DNA of 64,000 bases from Agroathelia rolfsii (GCA_018343915.1 JABRWF010000008.1:2418001-2482000), one strand, 5' to 3'. Shown: positions 23,077 through 33,716, counted from the first letter of the stretch. A program made the numbers and translations. Notes: a model not told the origin generated them from the sequence alone.

Positions 23077-23975
23077 CTATTTTCCAAACACCTTGACGCG
23101 CTCCTCGAGGGGCTGGAACGTCTTCTCGTTCGGGCCACCAGTGGGCTGGCCAAACACGAGCTGGGCCTTGAGAGACCACTCAGGGTTGAGGCCCCACTGC
23201 GTCTTGGTCTTCTCGTCTACAAGAGGGTTGTAGTGTTGCAAGCTGGCACCGAGACCTTCAGCCTCGAGGGCGGTCCAGACTAAATTATAGGGAAGGCAAG
23301 ATAATAAGACACTTGTACGAAATTGGGAAAGGCTTGAAACGCACTGATGTATTGGTGGATGGCAGAGGTATGCTCGCTCCACTGGGGGAACTTGTCTGCA
23401 TATAAAGCAAACTTGGCCTGGAGATCCTTGATGGGAGCAGGGTCCTCGAAGAAAAGAGCCTAGAAAATGTTTGCAGATGAGCTTCTTTCCTCCTCTACTT
23501 GTATACGCACTACTCAAGAGATGAGACATACCGTGCCGTAGCCACCACGGAAGCCGTTAATCCTCTGTTCCGTCGCAGCAAAGTTCTCGGCAGGGACAAT
23601 AGCCTTAAGAATCTCCTTGGTGTTGTCCCAGAACTTCTCGTGCTCGGCCTTGAGCAGGACGACAACACGAGTAGACTGGGAGTTGAACGACGAGGGCGCG
23701 TTCAACACGGTCTCGTTCACAATCTCGACAATACGGTCATCCGAGATGGGGGAGGAGTTGGTGATTTGGTAGATACTGCGACGGGCCTTGACAGCCTCGA
23801 TGAAAGACTTCTGGGATGCCATTGCAGGGGATGAGGAGAATGCACGGGAGAGTGTATTTAACGAGGAAGGAGAGGAGGATAGGCGATGGGGACTGAGCAA
23901 GGAACGACTGAGAGCTGGCCTTATATGTGCAGATTTGGAGGAGGCTGATAAGATCTTTTGTGCTAATGTCGCCAT
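23077..23975 (-). CDS. Nitroreductase-family protein (Hbn1/Frm2-like)
   Basis: Minus-strand exons 23975-23532, 23459-23345 and 23279-23077, 253 aa. Nitroreductase fold with FMN-binding features: VKARRSIYQITNSSPI, the NAPSSFNSQSTRVVVLL block, GYGTALFFEDPAPI, and C-terminal EAEGLGASLQHYNPLVD. These match the yeast Hbn1/Frm2 group of NAD(P)H-dependent oxidoreductases, linked to lipid signalling and oxidative stress. The first ATG (23975) adds a 51-residue Arg/Ser-rich, acid-free leader that looks like a mitochondrial presequence. A second in-frame ATG at 23822 (MASQKSF) would give the usual cytosolic length, so two forms are possible. Open frame upstream of 23975 lacks an ATG. The Ile-Ile junction at exon 2/3 is the least certain splice. 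Confidence 0.88.
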
Positions 23976-24974
23976 CGATAAGTTGTAAGTATGGACGCTC
24001 GGAATCACAAGAGGGTCGAGTTTGCTCAGCGCTGAGGAATGTGTCAAAAAGTGCAGCGTAAAATGATGTATGCTTGCGTGATTTATATAGGTGTCTATTG
24101 CTTAATGCGGTAATCAAACTCTCACGTCGATTAATAGCCTAAGGTCATTAGCCTTCATCGAGTGGGATTCGAGCCTCATCCGGGTAGCAAGGGTAATAAA
24201 TGTAATCGTGTTGAACTCTTCAGTGGACTAAAAGATCCCCACTTGGAAGCAAGAGATAAGCAGAATGGCTAAATTGTATCTCCAACCGCATGATATGTAG
24301 GAGCAAGTGACCAAGAAAGACAGAAATTCGGAGAAAACAGACAGCTAGAAATGCAAGCGGCTCGGAAAGACGCTTCATTTGATGCTTACTTCAGACGCTG
24401 GTCATTACGCTGTGACAATGACATTGTGCTTAATAAATATTACAAATGCTTACGCCAATCACATGAGGTCAACTCAGATGGTTCCTAACAAGGCTGCTGT
24501 CCGAATTTTTGGACCTAGTATTTATACAACACGATTTTGACCTATCTATCCAAGTACTCAAATCATAGCTTCGCCTCATTTCTCCCATGGCACCGTGACA
24601 CCAGCAAAACATGTGGGCGGAGAAGTCGGACAATAGTTGAATCTCTCTAATGGTATATTTCATTGACACTGTATAATAAATGCACCATGAATGTAAAAAC
24701 GATGATGGGTAGTGGCAACATATGCGTTAACGGTGGATGGGGTACACCATATTAAAGGATAGAGGAAAGAAAGGGAAATGGTGAAGAAAAAAAGGATGAT
24801 GGCAAAGAAATCAAAACTAAATAAAGCGTAAATTAGGTCGTAATACTGAATGTAATAAAAGGTTGTCCCCTAGACTGCACATGGTAATATCCACGACGCT
24901 TGCAGATGATTATTTTGTACACAACAAACAAGTGTAAACCGAATGGAAAGAATAGACAGGAACAAAACAAGAGA
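23976..24974. other. Intergenic, nothing recognised
   Basis: About 1 kb between a minus-strand start and a minus-strand stop. Searched in six frames; only short uninformative ORFs. Holds the nitroreductase promoter and the ERG3 3' UTR. Confidence 0.4.
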
Positions 24975-26259
24975 TCACTGGTCTTTTTTATTCAAAGTTG
25001 CGTCTCTCTCAGGTTTTACCTCAAGGAGCGGGTCCAGATGAGATTCTGGTTGGCGGTATGAGCCACCAGCACGGTCTGCCCAGGTAAAGTACTACACAAA
25101 AAAGCATGTCAGACATTGCTCAACACTTTCGCATCAAAGCACCAAAACACACCTGTCCGTAGTTGACGGTAAAGTACAGATGATGTAGTGTGTGGTGAGC
25201 AGGACCGTTGATGATTTTCTCCAGGGGATGCCCTGTAAGCATATCTGAATCATGGATCTGAAGGGAAAGATTATCAGTGAGAGCCCGTAGGTATGAATTT
25301 CGTCAAGAGAATGACATACGAGGATGCTCCAGAAATTGACAAAGACAAACAGTCCTAGATAGAGCCATCTATGGAGAGGGAAGAGGAAAACGAAGAGATG
25401 GTATGGCACAGACTGTGCGTAGCCATCAAAAGGATGGAAGGCGTGCGACGCAAATGGTGTCGGGACTAGAAAAGTTAAATGTTTAGAAATCGAGGTAATT
25501 GGCACACGTAGGGTGTAAACGTACTAATCCACTTGTGGTGGGGCTTATGGAAGGTCTTGTACACGAGCGGATGATGCAGACCACGATGAACAAGGTAAAC
25601 GCCAAAGTCCGTAAAGACCAGGAACCTATAAAAAAAAAAAAAATACCATGGACATTGAGAAACACTACTAGCAAAGCAAGCGAGTGGACTGCTTACCAGA
25701 CAATGGAAAAGAAGAAATAACCCCAGCCATATTCACTGACGTCGGAATAGAGCTTAGAGTACCCCATCACCTCCGCTTGGAACCACGGAAGGGTAAAGAT
25801 AGTCATGTATGGGAATGCATGTAAGCTGCACTGGATTTCCTGCTTCACCTGGTTCTTGAGGAACCGTGGGTGTTTCATCATGTCGTGGTTGAAGATGTAG
25901 CGGTAGGACATGTAGGCAAAGATGAAATAGAGTATGATAATCCCCGCCCAAGTCATGAAAAATATTGACAGGATTTGTCGTAGGAAGTAGTCCCGCGGCC
26001 AGGCAGACATGAGCGCACCCGTCGTCGAGAGAGCAGCAGGTGAGGTCAGTGTTACAGAAAGTGGTGGATGGGGAATATATGAGATAAGGTGGGACCACGC
26101 TGACGCGCCGGTCAGTTGCGGTATTGTTGTGCCATTGATAGCTATTGACTTGGCTGTCTGAGCATCCAGTGTGTTGGCAACAAAGGCAGACGCTGGCAAA
26201 ATATGTGCCCAGACATGATCGAGTAAGAACTCGTCAGCGTAATGAAGTAGCAAATCCAT
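24975..26259 (-). CDS. ERG3: Sterol C-5 desaturase
   Basis: Minus-strand exons 26259-25697, 25625-25525, 25465-25320, 25257-25153 and 25091-24975, introns 59-71 nt, 343 aa. Erg3 introduces the C5=C6 double bond in ergosterol synthesis in the ER membrane, using a di-iron centre. The three histidine boxes are present: H201-RGL-HH, HKPHH at 214-218 and HHTLHH at 291-296. Membrane segments include [27 protein letters not shown] sequence before the boxes. The start at [14 protein letters not shown] fits the family N-terminus. The same frame is open a further 45 codons upstream but has only a GTG, no ATG. The C-terminus is charged ([15 protein letters not shown]). Confidence 0.93.
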
Positions 26260-26500
26260 GTCAAGGCGGCTGTCAGTGCCGTCTGGATGATTGAAGGATG
26301 GGACGTTGGGGGGAGGGGGGTAAGACAACGGCGTTGTGGCGGCAAGGCTATATATGCTAGCGGGCGTTAGAGATATCACACCACTTTTTTGCACCTGAGT
26401 GATAATTTCTGCAACAATGGTCGGCTGCTATAAATCACGTGTCAAATGAACGTTGTGTGCTCTATTGCGGTATATATATGTGTAGTATGTTAACATTTAT

Positions 26501-26592
26501 GGGCACTTGGCGCAGTGGTAGCGCGCCCGCTTTGCATTGGCAAATGTCACGTGACTTGCGGAAGGTCGAGGGTTCAATCCCCTCAGTGTCCA
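26501..26592 (+). tRNA. tRNA-Ala(UGC) with a 20-nt intron
   Basis: Acceptor stem GGGCACT (26501-26507) pairs with AGTGTCC (26585-26591), including the G3:U70 wobble pair that identifies tRNA-Ala; A at 26592 is the discriminator. The D stem is GCGC/GCGC and the T arm is GAGGG-TTCAATC-CCCTC. Anticodon TGC is at 26533-26535, and the intron 26537-26556 sits one base 3' of the anticodon, the canonical site. The anticodon stem pairs at four of five positions (the 27:43 pair is C-A). A and B box promoters (TGGCGCAGTGG, GGTTCAATCCC) and a TTTT terminator at 26596-26599 follow. Confidence 0.9.
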
Positions 26593-26935
26593 TTCTTTTA
26601 TCTCTCTTTTGTTTTTCTTTTTATAATTCATCTTTAGACTTTTGTACACATAGCATAGAAAGTGGTTATTAAATTCTAAATCTACTAGTTGTCACAAAAA
26701 GTAATGGCAATACAATTGTGCTAGTTTTTACATTGTTTTTCTTCAAGCAAAACTTTATATAGTACAATATCAATGTGTTTTAGATTTATATCATGTTAGA
26801 TTTCAGAATATTTGACAGGAGATACATAAGGTAGGTATAAGTATATAGTGAAGGTGTGATTAAAATCAAATTATGTAACTGCATTTTTTCTTTTTCTTTT
26901 GAAATGTAACTGCTTTTCCTTGAAGTAAAAGGAAG

Positions 26936-27787
26936 TGTTACGAGTCGCTCAATGTACTATAATTTTATTTTGAATTTTTCATTATTTTTCCGAATTTTTC
27001 CTGATTTTTCTCTATTTTTTGGTATATATATTGTATATTACGTAAACACACACTCCAATGACTAAGCAAGTCATATGACCAGTCGACCATGTGACTGGCC
27101 ATCATGTGACCACTAGTCATGTGACGTATTATGTAAGCAGAGCCTAGAACAAGGGTCCAGATCATGACACCACTTTAGACTCACCATAACAAATAATGGC
27201 GCAATATCGTGCCATACTTAGCATTACTGCGCACAGACCATGTAACTATGCACAGACTAGGTAGAATTAGTATATAACCCTGTAGTGCCTCTACCTGAAG
27301 ACCTTAGATTCGTTCTCTTCGTCTTCAGGTAAGCACAGGTAGTGCTTTGTATTAAGTAGATGCTGACATAATAACACTTTGTCTTCAGAGCCTATAAACC
27401 TCTATAGGCTACTAGAGCCTATCTCCCCCCTCTCTCTCTCCCTCCCCCCAAAATCCTCTCTGCTGAGTGCTAGGAGGTAATAAGCGTGCTTTGTGCTGCT
27501 TGTTGTTTAAAGGAAGCTTAGTGCTCCTTTACGTTAGAACGCATAATACAGGTCCAGCCCTTTGGGTGACCACTTGCGTTTCTGTAAACAAATACATAGT
27601 GCTTAGTGCACCTAAGGGAACAAAGGCATTGCCCTACGTTCCTTGCAGTTAAGATACATCGCACGCCAAACAGCATACACAAGATAGTTTGTGTTCTGAG
27701 TGTAGACCTCGCTTGAAAGTCTTGCAGACTTGAAGTAAAGCTTGGTGACACAAAGACTCGAACTTGCGTGATAGTTGTAATAGCGCA
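26936..27787 (+). mobile_element. Solo LTR of a sister gypsy family
   Basis: Starts TGTTACGAG and ends GCGCA, 852 bp, close to the 848-bp LTR of the neighbouring full-length element. A six-base direct repeat AGGAAG flanks it (26930-26935 and 27788-27793). The architecture matches that LTR in its own sense: an AATTTTTC-rich start, repeated CATGTGAC motifs near 27080-27125, a TATATAA at about 27272, CTTCAGG/CTTCAGAG motifs, and a CT-rich tract near 27425. Sequence identity is modest, so it comes from a related but distinct family. Confidence 0.6.
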
Positions 27788-27854
27788 AGGAAGTGTATAC
27801 CCGCGCGTCCCTAGCCTTGGGAGTTGTAAAACAGCCGTTACTTGGCTACCCCGT

Positions 27855-28702
27855 TGTCAAGGGTAAACTCCTTGACTTGTGACGTTGGGCGTGGGGTGCC
27901 TACTTGTGCACTTATCAAAACAGTCTACTCTTTAACACTAAGTACTAAAGTACCTACAAATGAGTTTTCCCACAGATATCACCACTCTAATTCTATTGAG
28001 AGGGCGACCGGGTACTTTCTTATCTCACTTGTAATCGTTTGTTCTTAATTCACGCACACGCACGAGGGGATTCACACCACCTCCAAGTAAAAGGGAGAGA
28101 GAGAGAGAGAGAGAGAGAAATGGGCTAGGACGATGAGCCTAGGCCTGAGAGTGTTACCCTGAAGGCGAAGATTTATTAGTAAACTATGTGAGAGAGTACA
28201 ACCTGGGTTTTACTTGCCTGAAGGCGAAGAGGTCGAAGCTGAGCTCTTCAGGACAAGTTACATGCACTATTTATACTATTCTATAATGGTCCATGCGCAG
28301 CATGGATGGTCTGTGCATAGAGGGAGATAGAAGTATGAAAGTGGCAATGCAGGGAAAGAGCGTTTACCCTAACTCCACCGGGCATCCGTGTGGAGATCCG
28401 TTTCCGGACCGATACCGGTAACTGTTAGGAATTGCTCAGGGAAGGAAGGCTGTGTTCCTGGGCTGTGCGTGATGGTGAAATAGAAGTACGCGCAGCCCCG
28501 AGATTACTCCTGTGGCGTGCGGCTTGGAACACGTGAGGGCCAATCACATGACCACTACACTGCCCACAGTCCACGCCCTAAAGGGTAATTTTTATAAGAG
28601 AAATAAAGGAAAAGGAAAGAAAATACCATAACTAATTAAATAAAGGTCCAAATAATACAAGAAAATAGTCGAAAAATCCGCAAAAATATCCTTCTCATGA
28701 CA
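27855..28702 (-). repeat. 3' LTR of the gypsy element
   Basis: Begins TGTCA and ends TGACA (5-bp inverted ends) on the plus strand. Identical by eye to the LTR at 34187-35034. Contains a (GA)n run near 28094-28118. Confidence 0.95.
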
Positions 28703-28715
28703 TTACCCCCTTCCT
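28703..28715 (-). promoter_or_regulatory. Polypurine tract
   Basis: In element sense AGGAAGGGGGTAA directly precedes the 3' LTR, the expected place for plus-strand DNA priming. It overlaps the last bases of pol. Confidence 0.75.
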
Positions 28716-31700
28716 AAGGGGATTTCCTCCGGAACATCCCAAGTTCCCATGTTCCTCCGATTCTCTCCGTAGTCTCCGTAAAGTTTTCTATTGGTCTGAA
28801 TGGTAAATCCGCAAAGACTGCAGCCGACAGGCGTTTAGGTGCTTTGGGATTTTTCTTGTGGAAGTCCTTGATTAGTCGTGGGGCATTTGTAATGTTTGAT
28901 TCTTTTTCCCATGAATCTTCTCCGGGATATCCTTTCCATTCGACTAAGTACTCGAGCTTCTTAGTTCTTGGGCTGAGGCGGCTGTCTTTGATGCGTAAGA
29001 CCTCGTGTTCCTCTTCTCCTTCTATTTCCACAACTTCCGGGATAGGAGCAAGGGGTCTAGATTCTACCTGGACATGGGGTTTGATCAAAGATACATGAAA
29101 CACGTTGTGGATTGTCCATCTCTTTGGGATTGCGAGCCGGACTGCTCGGTTTCCGACGAGTTCGGTGATCTTATAGGGACCAATCCATTTTGCCGAAAGC
29201 TTCTTTGAGGGTTGGGCCAGTTTGATGTTTTCTGTGCTCAGCCATACTTTATTTCCTACTGCGTATTTCGGAACCTCCGCTGCATGCTTATCAAAAAAGT
29301 ACTTCATCCGACTGGCTGCATGGTCTAAAGCTGCTCTTGCGTCCTCTTGTAGTTCTTTGACCTTTTCCGTCCACAACTGAGCTCCTTCCGTACTGGGAAT
29401 CCCGGCTGTTGTGAGGTTCATGCGGGGCGAAAAGCCGTAGTTCATCTCAAATGGGGAAACGCCTGTTGATGCTTGCTGTCGGTTATTGAGCGCAAACTCG
29501 GCAAGTGGTAAGAGACCGGCCCAGTTGTCCTGTCGATGGGAGACGTAGTTCCGCAGGTAGACTTCGACTTCTTGGTTAAGCCGTTCTGTCTGACCATCAG
29601 ACTGTGGGTGGTAAGCGGTAGATAGAGAAGTTTTAATGTCTAGCCGTTTGTGGATTTCCCGCATGACTTTTCCGGCGAATTGAGGTCCTCGGTCCGAAGT
29701 CCATTGTCGTGGTAGTCCGTGCAGTCGGAAGATGTTGGCCAAGTACAGATCTGCCATTTCTGATGCCGTGATTGCTTCAACGCAGGGAATCAGGTGGCAC
29801 ATCTTGGTTAGTCTATCCACAACTACAAGGATCGAGTCAAAGCCCTGGGATTCCGGAAGCTTAACAATCATGTCTGAGGTTACGTGTTCCCATGGGCGTT
29901 CCGGGGTAGGAAGAGGTGTCAGAGGTCCTACAGGCATGGATCGGGCCGTTTTGGATGCAAGACAACTAGGGCATGAGGCTACGTAGTCGTTAACTGATTT
30001 GGTAAGTCCGGGCCACCAGTAGTTTCTTGAGACTAGTTCTAGGGTTTTGTGTCGTCCCGGATGTCCGGCTGCTAGTACGTCGTGATGTAAGCGGATAATG
30101 TCGTTGCGCAGGGTAGTGTCGCGGGGAACGTAAACTTTTCCAAGGTGAAGGATCAAGCTATTTTCCTCATTCCATTCTTCCAAACCTTTCTGCAACTTGA
30201 TTGGTCCTAGCTCTTTAACCATGCCTAGTGCGTTTGCAATTTCTGCGTCCTTAGCCTTGCTTCTGATTCGGTCCAAAATACTCTTTTCTCCTTTGACTTC
30301 TACGTGACCTCTCCTTGCCGCGTTGATTCGAAAGAGCTTAGGGTCTAAAACTACCTGGTCGAGGTTGTCTTCTTCATCAGTACGCTGGAAGTCAGGTCGT
30401 CGGGAGAGGGGGTCAGCACGGCCGTTTTCGGATCCTCGGAGGTAAGAGATTGTGAACCGGAACTCGGAAAGAAAGAGGGACCATCTTGCTTGCCGCCTTG
30501 TCAGATTTCGGGCCGTTTTCCAATACTCGAGGTTCTTATGATCGGTACGAATTTCAAAGGGGTGGGGAAGACCAATGAGGTAGTGGCGCCAGGCATCTAA
30601 GGCTCGGATGATTCCCAACATTTCCTTGTCCCAGATGTCATAGTTTCGTTCGGCATCATTCATGGCTTGGGAAAGGAAGGCAATGGGGCGCCAAGAATTA
30701 TCATTCTGTTTCTGAAGTAGGACCGCGCCGGTTGCAAAGTTGGAGGCATCGGTCTCAAGGCGGGTTTCTGCTATCTGAGAGTATGCTCCAAGTACTGGTG
30801 CAGAGGTGAATGCTCTCTTCAGACTGTCAAATGCCTCTTGTTCTTCCTGTTCCCATTTCCATTCGGTTTTGCCAGTGAGTTTGTCCAATGGTTTGCAGAT
30901 TTGCGCAAAGTTCCGAATGAAACGTCGGTAGTAATTGGCAAGGCCGCGGAATCGTCGGACATCAGAGACCTTTTGGGGTGTTGGCCATTCCAGAACTGCC
31001 TTGACCTTTTCCGGAGTCATGCGGATTGATCCGAAAGATACTAGAGCGCCTAAGATGTCTACTTCGGGAACGTCGTATTCGAATTTTTCGAGGTTGGCAA
31101 ATAGATCATTATTTTTAAGAACCCCTAGTACTTCCAGAACTCGTGTGCAAAGTTCGGCTTCTGTTTGTGCACCAATGATGATGTCGTCTATGTAATGAAC
31201 TAGCCACCCTAATTGGTTAAACTTGTAAAAGAGGTCATCCATCATAGTCTGCATGGTTGCTGGTGCATTACATAGGCCGAAAGTCATGACCGTGGGTTCG
31301 AACAAGCCCTTATTGGTAATGAAGGCTGCCTTGTACTCATCCCCTTCTCTGATTCGAATATTATTAAAACCCCATCTGAGATCGATTTTGCAGAAGGTCC
31401 GGAACTTTGTCATCTTATCCTGTAATTCAGAGATGAGGGGAAGGGGGTAGGCATTTTCGATGGTTTCAGCATTAAGTTTCCGGTAGTCTTGGACAGGTCT
31501 AAGAGAGCCGTTTTTCTTTGGGACAAAGAACATGGGGGCAGCAATTGGACTTTCTGACTTCCTGATGTAACCCTTCTCAAGGTTCTCTTGCAGGTAATCA
31601 ACCAATGCTTCTTCTTCTTTGACCGAAAGCGGGTAAGCCTTGCTTCTTCGGAGCTGCGCACCATCTTTGAGCTCAATCTTGTGATCCCAGGGTTTCCGGA

Positions 31701-32250
31701 GTGGCATTCTCTGGGAGGCTTTTTTAGAGAATACCGATGTGAATTCCGATGCCCATTCTGGTAAGAGGTTGGAGGCAATGGTTAAACGGTCAGGGTGTGT
31801 AATTTTTCCTGCTGACCAATCAATTACCGGGTTTTCCAACCGGAGCCAGTCGATTCCTAGGATGACATTTTCTGGGCCAATGTCCGTGACCAAAAAGGGG
31901 AGTTTCTTCCTTATCCCTCCAATACTTGTTTCGAGAAAGGCAATATCTTTTATTTCTCCCTGCGTGTTTAAGGTGTTATCTATATTGTGTACAGGAATAG
32001 GGCGTGGTAATTTTTTTGTTTTTATGTTATTTTCTTTAATGAAACGTAAATGAATAAAGGAGGAAGAGGCGCCAGAATCTATCATTGCTAAAGTAACAAG
32101 AGAGGAAAAAAGTCCATGGAACATAAGAGGGATGTGTAGGTGCTGTCCATGCGCACCCGAAATGGAGACTGAATTACAGGATAAAAGAGAAGAAAATCGG
32201 TTTGAGAGATATGGGTCGGCCGAAATGGCCCTTTCCGTCGACCCTTCTAA
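28714..32250 (-). CDS. pol: Pol polyprotein: protease, RT, RNase H, integrase, chromodomain
   Basis: Open on the minus strand from 32250 (entered by -1 frameshift from gag) to the stop at 28714; the first ATG in frame is at 32124, giving 1136 aa, and 42 further codons lie upstream. Domains, numbered from that ATG: aspartic protease with DSGA at 16-19, reverse transcriptase with YIDD at 311-314, RNase H around LETDASN (about 456), integrase zinc region HHDVLAAGH...CPSC, the integrase core with DRGPQF and AYHPQSDGQTERLNQ, and a C-terminal chromodomain (YLVEWKGYPGEDSWEKESN). The chromodomain and order PR-RT-RH-IN place it among fungal chromoviruses, of the Tf1/sushi kind. No stop or frameshift interrupts it. 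Confidence 0.93.
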   Translation of the reverse strand, partial: LEGSTERAISADPYLSNRFSSLLSCNSVSISGAHGQHLHIPLMFHGLFSSLVTLAMIDSGASSSFIHLRFIKENNIKTKKLPRPIPVHNIDNTLNTQGEIKDIAFLETSIGGIRKKLPFLVTDIGPENVILGIDWLRLENPVIDWSAGKITHPDRLTIASNLLPEWASEFTSVFSKKASQRMPLRKPWDHKIELKDGAQLRRSKAYPLSVKEEEALVDYLQENLEKGYIRKSESPIAAPMFFVPKKNGSLRPVQDYRKLNAETIENAYPLPLISELQDKMTKFRTFCKIDLRWGFNNIRIREGDEYKAAFITNKGLFEPTVMTFGLCNAPATMQTMMDDLFYKFNQLGWLVHYIDDIIIGAQTEAELCTRVLEVLGVLKNNDLFANLEKFEYDVPEVDILGALVSFGSIRMTPEKVKAVLEWPTPQKVSDVRRFRGLANYYRRFIRNFAQICKPLDKLTGKTEWKWEQEEQEAFDSLKRAFTSAPVLGAYSQIAETRLETDASNFATGAVLLQKQNDNSWRPIAFLSQAMNDAERNYDIWDKEMLGIIRALDAWRHYLIGLPHPFEIRTDHKNLEYWKTARNLTRRQARWSLFLSEFRFTISYLRGSENGRADPLSRRPDFQRTDEEDNLDQVVLDPKLFRINAARRGHVEVKGEKSILDRIRSKAKDAEIANALGMVKELGPIKLQKGLEEWNEENSLILHLGKVYVPRDTTLRNDIIRLHHDVLAAGHPGRHKTLELVSRNYWWPGLTKSVNDYVASCPSCLASKTARSMPVGPLTPLPTPERPWEHVTSDMIVKLPESQGFDSILVVVDRLTKMCHLIPCVEAITASEMADLYLANIFRLHGLPRQWTSDRGPQFAGKVMREIHKRLDIKTSLSTAYHPQSDGQTERLNQEVEVYLRNYVSHRQDNWAGLLPLAEFALNNRQQASTGVSPFEMNYGFSPRMNLTTAGIPSTEGAQLWTEKVKELQEDARAALDHAASRMKYFFDKHAAEVPKYAVGNKVWLSTENIKLAQPSKKLSAKWIGPYKITELVGNRAVRLAIPKRWTIHNVFHVSLIKPHVQVESRPLAPIPEVVEIEGEEEHEVLRIKDSRLSPRTKKLEYLVEWKGYPGEDSWEKESNITNAPRLIKDFHKKNPKAPKRLSAAVFADLPFRPIENFTETTERIGGTWELGMFRRKSP

Positions 32251-32256
32251 AAACCC
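32213..32256 (-). promoter_or_regulatory. Predicted -1 ribosomal frameshift signal at the gag stop
   Basis: In element sense the last gag codons are GCG GGT TTT TAG. The heptamer G GGT TTT (32256-32250) fits X XXY YYZ. After a five-base spacer (TAGAA) comes a stem GGGTCG (32244-32239) that pairs with CGACCC (32218-32213), with an inner GGCC/GGCC pair. Slipping -1 reads TTA GAA GGG and continues in the Pol frame with no stop for 42 codons to the first Pol ATG. Confidence 0.65.
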
Positions 32257-33716
32257 GCCTTGTCCTTAAAGGCGGCTAACGCCATTGCCTGTTGTTCGAC
32301 CAGGGCTTGTAAATCGGCCATTGTCATGGTTGACAAACCCTCATTGATGTCATCGGCGGCGGCAGACGTGCCAAGTTGATCGGCGGATGGAGCAATAGGA
32401 GGGGTAGTCGTTGTTGTTGCCTGGACTCTTGGCCTGGACCCTTGGTATCTTGAGACTCGCGGGTTTGTGCAGTTGGAGGCAAAGTGTCCCCATTGCTGAC
32501 AATTGTAGCACTGCACGGTGCTTAGGTCGCGAGGTGGGCGGCGAGGTGCTTGGGCGGTTGGATTTGTCAGGGAAGGGGAAGGCTGAGCGGCGTTAATTGT
32601 GATGGGATTGGCTGCTGTTCCCTGGTTCTGGAACCGAGGGCGAGGTTTCCAACCATCAGTCCAGATTCCTGCATCTCGCAACCCCTCTTCTGCATCAATA
32701 GCTGCTTCCATTAAGTGCTCCAGGGAGTCTCGACGTTCTTTCGGATAGCCTCCGATCACACCCCTAATTTTGGGAGACAGGGCCTGCCAGTATCGTACTC
32801 TTAAGTCTTCTCCTGACAGCTTGGTTTGGTTTGCCAAGGTGGAGAACGTCGCCGTAAAGTCCGCGATTGATGATGTGCCTTGTTTCAGGTCTTGCAATTT
32901 TTGAAGGGCAATCCTTCCGAAATCCCTAGCTCCGTACAACGCCTTGAATTTGGCGTACAGGTCCCGTTCGAAGTTGAAGTTTTTGGTGTCGATTGCATCG
33001 TCAAACTTTTGGCTCCAAGCCTTGGGTGCTCCTTCTAAAAGTCCCACAAAGTAGCGTGCCTTTTTTTGGTCCGTGGAATAAATTCCTGGGTTCAACTTGA
33101 TATGGTTCTCAAAGCCGAACACAAAGGACTGGTATTTGGTCCAGTCTCCAGACCATTTTTCGGGGGACTGCCCGATTTCTTTGGGGGTAGATGCAGTTGC
33201 AGCAGTGGCGGGAGCTGGCTGTTCTCGTTTGAGAAGGTCGGCGAAGCGCGCCTGGGTTTCTTGCATCTGCTCCATAGAAGCTTGAATGCGGGCCTGGTTG
33301 GATTGGAGAAGGGCCAAAATTTGCCCGAGCTCTTGTGGTAACGACATAGTTGTTTCTTCTTCTTCCAGAAATTCTTTACGTTTTTCTCTGCGGCGTTCTC
33401 GGCGGCTTTTAGAAGGGGAAGGATGGGGAACAACAGGGGATTCCGGATATGAGGCTTCGGTGGTGTAACGTCGGCGAAAGTCGGAGGGGGATGGATATTC
33501 TGAGGGTGCTTCTTCTTGCCCTTCTGGAGTCTTTGGTGGCGACGCTTGCGTGGAAACGGCTTCTTCGCCTGATTCCTCTTCTTCTTCTTCTGATATTTGC
33601 GGAGCGGAGCTCGACGCGACTTCTCTGGTTACCTCAGGAGGAGATGCGGTGGATTTAGTGGCCCAGGGGACTGGGACTTCTTTGGGCTTGTAGGATGTGC
33701 CCCTGCGTGTGCTCAT
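32247..33716 (-). CDS. gag: Gag-like protein with zinc knuckle
   Basis: 489 aa, minus strand, ATG at 33716. The N-terminal 100 residues are Ser/Pro/Glu-rich. A helical stretch (LPQELGQILALLQSNQARIQ) comes next, then the retrotransposon capsid region beginning PEKWSGDWTKYQSFVFGFE with ARYFVGLLEGAPKAW. The CCHC knuckle CYNCQQWGHFASNC starts at residue 403. The stop is immediately preceded by the slippery heptamer, so the same transcript can give Gag and Gag-Pol. Confidence 0.92.
   Translation of the reverse strand: MSTRRGTSYKPKEVPVPWATKSTASPPEVTREVASSSAPQISEEEEEESGEEAVSTQASPPKTPEGQEEAPSEYPSPSDFRRRYTTEASYPESPVVPHPSPSKSRRERRREKRKEFLEEEETTMSLPQELGQILALLQSNQARIQASMEQMQETQARFADLLKREQPAPATAATASTPKEIGQSPEKWSGDWTKYQSFVFGFENHIKLNPGIYSTDQKKARYFVGLLEGAPKAWSQKFDDAIDTKNFNFERDLYAKFKALYGARDFGRIALQKLQDLKQGTSSIADFTATFSTLANQTKLSGEDLRVRYWQALSPKIRGVIGGYPKERRDSLEHLMEAAIDAEEGLRDAGIWTDGWKPRPRFQNQGTAANPITINAAQPSPSLTNPTAQAPRRPPRDLSTVQCYNCQQWGHFASNCTNPRVSRYQGSRPRVQATTTTTPPIAPSADQLGTSAAADDINEGLSTMTMADLQALVEQQAMALAAFKDKAGF

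Noticed and set aside
27842..28048. Repeated 68-aa frame in both LTRs
   Set aside because: Antisense LTR sequence; identical in both copies because the LTRs are identical.
28094..28118. CRISPR-like or regulatory repeat
   Set aside because: Simple (GA)n tract within the LTR.
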